A stretch of 64,000 nt of DNA from Enterococcus casseliflavus NBRC 100478. Its GTDB lineage: Bacteria > Bacillota > Bacilli > Lactobacillales > Enterococcaceae. Under the pieces are notes generated by a model. That model searched no databases. It worked only from the letters and a program-made list of their open reading frames with translations, and had not been told where the DNA came from. Where the stretch lies: contig NZ_BCPT01000004.1 in the NCBI RefSeq assembly GCF_001544095.1, positions 62,001 through 126,000 of the forward strand, given 5' to 3'. Positions 58,746-64,000 of this stretch are shown one piece after another; the stretch's first letter is position 1; each line of letters starts with the position of its first letter. The translations under genes and the position numbers were made by a program.

Positions 58746-59297
58746 ATGATTATTTATATAGTATGTTATTGGGTGTTACTCATTGCTTGTGGTGTACTAA
58801 TTAGACAAAATGAAAAAGGAAATAAACAAATTTACCAAAAAATTGCAAATGAGTTTGGCTCAATGTCTTTAAAAGAGGCTGAAGGATTGTTAAAAAAACA
58901 AACCAATTATTTTTTTAAAGAAAATCCTAAAACTGGTTTTTTCTTGCGTCACCTAGCGTATTTTTTTCAACTCATATTCATACTCCTATATTTTTTTACG
59001 CCATTCTTATCAATGGTGTACTGGTTAAGTGTCCTTTTTATTTTTTTTCAGTTAACTCTTATAGCGGATATTATAGCTATTTTATATGTAAAAAAAGTAT
59101 ATTCGAAGAACGAAATTGAATTGTTTTGGAAAGAATATTTAGACAATCATCCTACAAACTTATTGAAAGTAGCGTTAGATAATGGATATTACACACCTAA
59201 GTCAAATGTCCTATTAATTAATCGTTCTATATTGTTACTTGTTTTTTCAGCTACTGTAGCGTTAATCCAATTCTTCTATCACAACTTTGGTGTATGA
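58746..59297 (+). CDS. Membrane protein of unknown function
   Basis: 183 residues from ATG 58746 (GAGG ~10 bases upstream; GTG 58725 is an alternative). Four predicted membrane helices: ~1-20, ~67-90, ~95-118 and ~160-182. A cytoplasmic loop (SLKEAEGLLKKQTNYFF) and a long middle loop lie between them. No motif I recognise. Confidence 0.6.
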   Translation: MIIYIVCYWVLLIACGVLIRQNEKGNKQIYQKIANEFGSMSLKEAEGLLKKQTNYFFKENPKTGFFLRHLAYFFQLIFILLYFFTPFLSMVYWLSVLFIFFQLTLIADIIAILYVKKVYSKNEIELFWKEYLDNHPTNLLKVALDNGYYTPKSNVLLINRSILLLVFSATVALIQFFYHNFGV

Positions 59298-59706
59298 GAA
59301 AATGACTTAGGTTTTTTTAGGGTGTTTATAATGCTGGTGTATGTATAGAATCATATAGTATACATTGAAGCGAAAAAGCACTTTGGTTTCTTCTAATAAG
59401 AATGATAGATAGAAAATCTTCTATTAACAAATTTTCTTGAGAAATGAGGGAGGGCAATAACCGGGAAGTTTTTGCTCCTCCTTTAATTATTTACAGATGC
59501 TTATAATTTCTGGTTTGACATTGTTTAGAAGATATTAGAATGCACAGCAACTATTGTTGTAAGGAAGGATTCGGTAGTATGTTTCAGGCAAATCGCCAGA
59601 AATAGCCATGAAATCCCCTCTATTCTACTCTCTTTTTCAAGAATTCCTGTTAAATGATAGGTTTTATGTCAAAATGAAGGGTAGAAATGGATGAGGAGTG
59701 GTTGGA
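59298..59706. other. Gene-free interval before the membrane HTH regulator
   Basis: 409 bases. TTGACA at ~59516 with an imperfect -10 could be a promoter for downstream genes. Otherwise it contains stop codons in all frames and no structure beyond short A/T runs. Confidence 0.35.
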
Positions 59707-60198
59707 ATGAAAGAAACGATATTAGCAATGAAGCTGAAAGAATATAGAGAAAAAAACAAGCTGACGCAAAGTATGCTAGCAGAATTATTAGAAGTAAGTG
59801 ACAAGACGATCTCAAAATGGGAATTAGGTGCTACGTACCCTAGCAAAAAAAATATGATCAAAATAGCCGAAGAATTGGATATCTCATTAGAAACATTACT
59901 TTTGGAAGAAACTAAGAAAGACAATGAGGATTTAAAAGTAAGTATCAAGTATGGGGTGATCAGTTTTTGCTTGATCTTTTTTGTCACGATGATCATAACT
60001 TCGTTCAATCAAGACTTCAGCACGATTATGAATCTTTCTATTCAAGAAAAATTTGGTGTATTGTTAACCACCGCTTTAAAACTATTGAGTATCTCTGTGC
60101 CGCCAGCGATTATCATTGGCTCCGTGTTTTATTTTTATATCTTCCCTAAAAATAAAAAAGAGAACGAACTATTTCCTCGATTTCGACGGAAATGGTAG
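59707..60198 (+). CDS. XRE regulator with C-terminal membrane helices
   Basis: 163 residues from ATG 59707, eight bases after GAGGAG. HTH at residues ~10-40 (YREKNKLTQSMLAELLEVSDKTISKWELG), then a linker and two membrane segments (~80-100 and ~125-150). Membrane-tethered XRE proteins often sense envelope stress or control a neighbouring transporter. It heads a run of small membrane-protein genes, which are its likely targets. Confidence 0.8.
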   Translation: MKETILAMKLKEYREKNKLTQSMLAELLEVSDKTISKWELGATYPSKKNMIKIAEELDISLETLLLEETKKDNEDLKVSIKYGVISFCLIFFVTMIITSFNQDFSTIMNLSIQEKFGVLLTTALKLLSISVPPAIIIGSVFYFYIFPKNKKENELFPRFRRKW

Positions 60199-60312
60199 AT
60201 TAGATTATAGGAATCAAGTCATGGACAGAAAAACAGCATTTTAGATAAAAAAGAGTACTTCAGTCTGGCTGGTGTGAAAAGCGCATAAATTTTACAAGAA
60301 GGAGAGAGCAGG

Positions 60313-60519
60313 ATGGGACTATTTGGTAAAAAGAAAGAAGTCAGAAATTTAACGAAGGAAGAAGAAGCAGAAATCAAAGAAGAAATGGCACGACAAATGC
60401 TTTCAAAAAACGAAAATGATATTGGCATGGTCAAGAAAATCAAAGATCTGACAAACATGAGCACAGGACAAGCGAAAGAGCTATTCCTGAAATTCAGGGA
60501 TGAGTTAACCGAGAGATAG
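60313..60519 (+). CDS. Small protein with ribosomal L7/L12 C-terminal-like segment
   Basis: 68 residues. It has a basic start MGLFGKKKEV, a charged helix, and IGMVKKIKDLTNMSTGQAKELFLKF, which resembles the VKxIKExTGLGLKEAKxLV helix pair of L7/L12. SD AAGGAGAG lies before the ATG. Function unknown. Confidence 0.6.
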   Translation: MGLFGKKKEVRNLTKEEEAEIKEEMARQMLSKNENDIGMVKKIKDLTNMSTGQAKELFLKFRDELTER

Positions 60520-60694
60520 CGGATAGGGAATCAGCCAACAACAGTCTTTCAAATGGGAGCCAGATTCGCTTCATTGACAGCTTATGCGGTTGAAAAGGAT
60601 GTTGTAATCTGGTCAGTTAGTTTTATAAAACTCGGTTACGCCGTAGCAATTCTATTACAATCAAGATTTTTATCTTCTACTGGAGGGCATAACG

Positions 60695-60901
60695 ATGTCG
60701 AAAGAGTTAAAAAAGGTTTACAGTATTACGGTTATTCAGGTAGTGATTTACGTGATCGCATTCGCCATGGCTTTTCTTAATCGTGGGGTCTCACCGAACT
60801 GGCCCTTCTACTTGGTCCTAGTAGGAATATTAGTAGGATTTTTTCTCCCCAAAAAATATCGCTCACAATTTTCTTCGACTGCTCCGGGTATTTTTTTTTA
60901 A
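60695..60901 (+). CDS. Small membrane protein of unknown function
   Basis: 68 residues with two membrane helices (~8-28 and ~35-52) and SD GGAGGG seven bases before ATG 60695. The overlapping frame 60553-60780 lacks an SD and looks like a shadow. Ends with GIFF. Confidence 0.55.
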   Translation: MSKELKKVYSITVIQVVIYVIAFAMAFLNRGVSPNWPFYLVLVGILVGFFLPKKYRSQFSSTAPGIFF

Positions 60902-61002
60902 GAACCGTACGAGACGTACAGAAAATATAATCGAACTGACCGTCACTTGTTTCGTCATTTTTCTGGTTATTTATTTAAATCTTGTCTAGAGGGGGTGTGA
61001 CC

Positions 61003-61395
61003 ATGAATACTATCAAAAAGAAGCGACGGTTAGGATTGGTGGGTCTTTATTTACTTTTAGCTATACTGTCCTCACTTATACGACAAGTGAAGTACTATGG
61101 CATAACGGCGGTACTTATGATCATTCTCACTTTCCTCGTACTGGTCATTTTATGGGCGTCTTTGCTTCGTCACAACGTTATTCGTGTCACTTGGACAAGT
61201 ATGACTTATGAACCAAATCTTCATAAAAGTGAACGGGTGTTTTTGTTTAGCCTCGTTACTTTAGTAGCGCCGGTTCTTAGATTTCATGACCTGACTGTCT
61301 ATGACCTAATCGTTTCTGTTGTAGCTATATTGGTAGGGATAGTTGGTTTTGTAATAAATGAGCATCGATTAAATCGGAAAAAACAGAAAGGATAA
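61003..61395 (+). CDS. Membrane protein of unknown function
   Basis: 130 residues from ATG 61003 after SD GAGGGGGTG; the frame from 60982 is open but unsupported. Four hydrophobic segments, basic ends (KKKRR; NRKKQKG). It is probably co-transcribed with the preceding small gene. Confidence 0.6.
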   Translation: MNTIKKKRRLGLVGLYLLLAILSSLIRQVKYYGITAVLMIILTFLVLVILWASLLRHNVIRVTWTSMTYEPNLHKSERVFLFSLVTLVAPVLRFHDLTVYDLIVSVVAILVGIVGFVINEHRLNRKKQKG

Positions 61396-61913
61396 AGAGA
61401 ATTTTTGTGGTGGGTTAAAAAGATAAATTTACTGACTCCTTTCTCATTGCTTAAAGAATTATAATCAACTATTTATAGTTCAAAATATATGTTAAGAAAA
61501 TAAAAATCAAGCATAGAGAAGAATTTCTCTGTCCTAATTCCTAGTATGATACATTGCTAACAGTATCATATTTTCTTTTATAGAGTGGAAAGGCTTACCC
61601 CGTCTTGATTAAATCAAGGATACCTCTTCATTAGGCAATTATAGTAAATATATAGTAGAGCTAGCGTGCCTGATAAAACAAATCATCTCATTCCTCTCTA
61701 AAATCCAGCTTTAAACAATTCTGTCAGTATACCAGTTGGTTCTTATGGACTGTTAATTAGTAATGATGATACAACGACAAACTGACTGTTTTCGTCGTTT
61801 TAAATAATTCTTTAAAATGAAAGCGTAAAAATAATTTAAACTTCTTTTTTGAGTGGTCGGCATATATAATAAGAACATACAGTAAGAAAGTGTATGCTGA
61901 AAAGAGGACTCTT
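61396..61913. other. Gene-free AT-rich interval
   Basis: 518 bases with no convincing gene. TATAATAAG at ~61866 with a weak -35 is a likely promoter for the gene at 61914. An AT-rich region (61430-61560) and the stretch 61600-61700 show nothing assignable. Confidence 0.4.
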
Positions 61914-62162
61914 ATGAAAAAATTTGCAATTGGCTGTTTTGGGATCAGCCTTTTTATGACGATCGTTGGCCTTTTTTTACAGACGATTTTGATCCCTATT
62001 CAAGATTTTGACACAATCAGCAAAGAAGAACTTAAGAATATCCAACTTGATCTTGCTATTAATTATCCATTAGGAACTGGTATGCTCTATATCGGGCTTC
62101 CTTTGTTAGTATGCTCGAGTGGTTATTTGGTTTTTTGTTATTTTAGAGATAGGAAGAACTGA
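61914..62162 (+). CDS. Small two-helix membrane protein
   Basis: 82 residues from ATG 61914, six bases after AAAGAGG; the open frame from 61890 has no SD. Helices at ~3-25 and ~58-76 flank an extracytoplasmic loop (DFDTISKEELKNIQLDLAIN). No family recognised. Confidence 0.6.
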   Translation: MKKFAIGCFGISLFMTIVGLFLQTILIPIQDFDTISKEELKNIQLDLAINYPLGTGMLYIGLPLLVCSSGYLVFCYFRDRKN

Positions 62163-62297
62163 AGCTTATCTTGAAAAAAATGCTTAAGAGGAACGCAATA
62201 TAATATGATGTATGTTTGTATTTAAATGAAAAGGTAATTATTGTTTGTTTGGATCTGTAATGTTTGAGGAAATACTAACTAATTAAGGAAGTGCTTT

Positions 62298-62582
62298 ATG
62301 AAAATAAATGATGTTTTGCATAGACGCCAGTATACGATTAATTTATCTTCTAATACTCCACCGCTTGATTTAGCTTCTTTAAGTAATATGGGGGTCTGGA
62401 GTAATCCAAAAGAGAAACATTATATATTGATTTTGACACACAATGACGATCCCATTAACGATTCTTCTATGTTTGAGAAAATTTTTAAGGAGCGTACTGG
62501 ATTACAGTCAAAAGATTTTATATATGAAGCAAAACATGGACCGATGACCCTACAACGTGCTGTTGATTCGACTTGGTTTTGA
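62298..62582 (+). CDS. Hypothetical soluble protein
   Basis: 94 residues, no signal or membrane segment, SD AAGGAAG. Contains KEKHYILILTHNDDPINDSS and ends DSTWF. I do not recognise a family. The composition is protein-like and the start is well supported. Confidence 0.55.
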   Translation: MKINDVLHRRQYTINLSSNTPPLDLASLSNMGVWSNPKEKHYILILTHNDDPINDSSMFEKIFKERTGLQSKDFIYEAKHGPMTLQRAVDSTWF

Positions 62583-62698
62583 AAATATAGAGTTTTTTGA
62601 ATAGATGCAATAGCACAATGCATGAAATCATGGTATTGAGATTATTTTGAAGGAATTGAAAATAATGAATTTTTTTAGGGAAGCAGGTCTGAATAGCT

Positions 62699-63070
62699 AT
62701 GAACAATCACGAAAAGAATCGAAAACAACATTCAATTAGCAATCTATCTAGTAATTCCTTTAACGTAATGAATACAAAATCTGATCCTTCACAAACTGGA
62801 TCACCAATACCTTTTCAAAATGGCGACTTTTCATCAGTTGATCGAAACATTCATTCTTCAAAAACAGTCGCTGAAATGCTTTGTTTCTATTTAGCAGGTA
62901 GTATTATTGCGGCAATTGGGTGTTATTTGTATATTAAGCTGCCCTTATTTGCTAATTTACTGGAGAATACGATTTTATCTTTTGCTATTACTTTTGGGAT
63001 TATCATCCTAAGCTTTGTTTTGTCTCATTTTATAACGAAAGTACTTACTGCTCATATCAGAAATAAATGA
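62699..63070 (+). CDS. Membrane protein with polar N-terminal region
   Basis: 123 residues: a Ser/Asn-rich polar ~58 residues, then two membrane helices (~60-80 and ~88-112). The SD is weak (AGCAGGT). It is followed after 31 bases by another membrane protein gene. Unknown function. Confidence 0.55.
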   Translation: MNNHEKNRKQHSISNLSSNSFNVMNTKSDPSQTGSPIPFQNGDFSSVDRNIHSSKTVAEMLCFYLAGSIIAAIGCYLYIKLPLFANLLENTILSFAITFGIIILSFVLSHFITKVLTAHIRNK

Positions 63071-63101
63071 CCAATATGAAATGAATTGTGAGGATAAATA
63101 G

Positions 63102-63359
63102 ATGTATTCAAATTACCAGAAGCTGCCGCACTATTTAAAAAAGTGGTATGCATTATTTTATATTTTACCATTGATGCTTCTCTTATTTGTTAATGCCCTG
63201 ACAGCTTGGTTATCTTTTCCCATAAACATAGGAATTCTATTGATTCTTTATGGAGTAAGTTGTTTGATTGCTACCAAGGCGTCTCAAGGTAAAAAAGAAT
63301 GGTTTGTTCTAGATGGCATCACTTTTGGGATTGCCTTGATCACTCTTTCTATCATTTAA
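63102..63359 (+). CDS. Small membrane protein of unknown function
   Basis: 85 residues with three hydrophobic segments (~17-33, ~40-58, ~68-84) and SD GAGG. It is the last of the run of small membrane genes. No family recognised. Confidence 0.55.
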   Translation: MYSNYQKLPHYLKKWYALFYILPLMLLLFVNALTAWLSFPINIGILLILYGVSCLIATKASQGKKEWFVLDGITFGIALITLSII

Positions 63360-63713
63360 TTGAAATAAAGAGGTAGCCTTTGATGCAGAGATAATAGTGG
63401 AGAACCGATTATTGCGCATGTCGTCTCTTCTTTCGTTGTGATGGCAGCAGCCATCTTGATCTAAAAATTACTGTGCAGTGGCTGTCTATAAGCGTAAAGG
63501 AATTGAGGATGGCTTGGTTGTTCGCCTAGAAGCTCTAAAATTAGGTTGATTGAAGCCGATTTGAGAGTTCAGATAAGCGTTACGGGCTTGCTATTTTTTG
63601 CAGTCGTTATATACTGATGTCTATACTTCATGGTTTCGTATGTCGTCATCATTTCGGTAGTATTGCTGATATGAAAGACCGCAGCAAAAGTGAGCGAATA
63701 GGAGGAAGTAGTG
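63360..63713. other. Interval with a possible decayed membrane gene
   Basis: A short frame near 63405-63463 reads GEPIIAHVVSSFVVMAAAILI, the look of a membrane segment, then stops. No intact gene is present. AGGAGGA at 63701 is the SD of the next gene. Promoter not assigned. Confidence 0.3.
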
Positions 63714-64000
63714 ATGCAGCAAACAGAAGAAACTGAATTATTTGTAGAATGCCCAGTGGCTAGCGTCCAGAAGGTCGTACGCGGCAAGTGGTCCATGGTC
63801 ATCTTGTCCTTTTTACGGCACAAAACGCTTCGTTTCGGTGCGCTTAGTCGTAAAAAGCCCATGGTGACCCAAGCAAATTTGACAAAGGAATTGCGCATGC
63901 TTGAAAGCTATGGCCTCATTCATCGTGAAGACTATCCGCAAGTGCCGCCAAAAGTTGAATACTCACTGACCGAAATGGGACATAAATTCATGCCAGTTTT
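63714..64000 (+). CDS. HxlR-family winged-helix regulator (3' cut by window edge)
   Basis: ATG 63714 follows SD AGGAGGA by 7 bases, and 95 codons remain open to the window end. It has the HxlR pattern: CPVASVQKVVRGKWSMVILSFL at the N-terminus, FGALSRK, then NLTKELRMLESYGLIHREDYPQVPPKVEYSLTEMG (residues ~55-89) covering recognition helix and wing. The single N-terminal Cys13 is the conserved redox-sensitive position in several members. Family length is ~110-120, so only the last ~20 residues are missing. Confidence 0.88.
   Translation, partial: MQQTEETELFVECPVASVQKVVRGKWSMVILSFLRHKTLRFGALSRKKPMVTQANLTKELRMLESYGLIHREDYPQVPPKVEYSLTEMGHKFMPV

Noticed and set aside
60553-60780. 75-residue plus-strand frame overlapping the small membrane gene at 60695
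   Set aside because: It has no SD and its second half overlaps the better supported gene in another frame.
63569-63898. 109-residue minus-strand frame
   Set aside because: It is antisense to the HxlR-family gene, which has a clear SD and domain match.

Overview
The window is a chromosomal segment of a low-GC Gram-positive coccus, almost certainly an Enterococcus. The rpoC tail, rplM-rpsI, argGH, the oad/cit citrate-lyase locus and a malolactic locus are all of enterococcal/lactic type, and Shine-Dalgarno sites are strong (AGGAGG-like). I cannot name the species from sequence alone.

Layout. 1-1.8 kb: 3' part of rpoC. 2.0-10.3 kb: a frameshifted Mga-like regulator divergent from a very large LP-x-T-anchored adhesin/pilin-like protein with nine ~111-residue isopeptide-type repeats, also frameshifted. 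10.3-16.2 kb: housekeeping genes (prepilin peptidase, Dps, argGH, rplM-rpsI), then a short stretch after rpsI with small phage-like regulators and a candidate small-RNA locus. 17-31 kb: two carbohydrate islands. One is a GH2 beta-galactosidase with an ABC importer. The other is an LplB/YtcP-type ABC importer with a GH32 fructosidase, a LacI regulator and a ROK fructokinase. Neither importer encodes its own ATPase. 32-43.3 kb: citrate fermentation. A leftward operon oadH-oadD-oadB-(41-aa OadG-like)-citC-citD-citE-citF-citX-oadA is divergent from citH (transporter), followed by citO (GntR regulator) and citG. 43.3-48.3 kb: a divergently arranged two-component system, a PsiE-family protein and a lipoprotein fumarate-reductase-type flavoprotein. 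48.5-50 kb: a secreted chitin-active LPMO. 50.1-54.1 kb: malolactic locus (mleP, mleS, divergent mleR).

54.3-63.4 kb is an AT-rich accessory region. It holds a type I toxin-antitoxin locus (holin-like toxin with an antisense RNA), decayed genes, a SpoIIM/DUF95-like membrane protein with a truncated ABC transporter, small zinc-ribbon proteins (one duplicated and broken), a MITE-like inverted-repeat element, a membrane-anchored HTH regulator and a run of very small membrane proteins of unknown function. An HxlR-type regulator runs off the right edge.

How the parts work together: citrate is imported (CitH), cleaved by CitDEF (matured by CitC, CitX, CitG), and oxaloacetate is decarboxylated by the biotin-dependent, membrane-bound Oad complex under CitO control. 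Malate and fumarate metabolism are represented nearby by mleSP and the flavoprotein reductase with its adjacent sensor kinase, so 32-54 kb forms a C4/C6 organic-acid block. Several frameshifts lie in short homopolymers or repeats. Either sequencing error or real decay could explain them, and the sequence alone does not decide.
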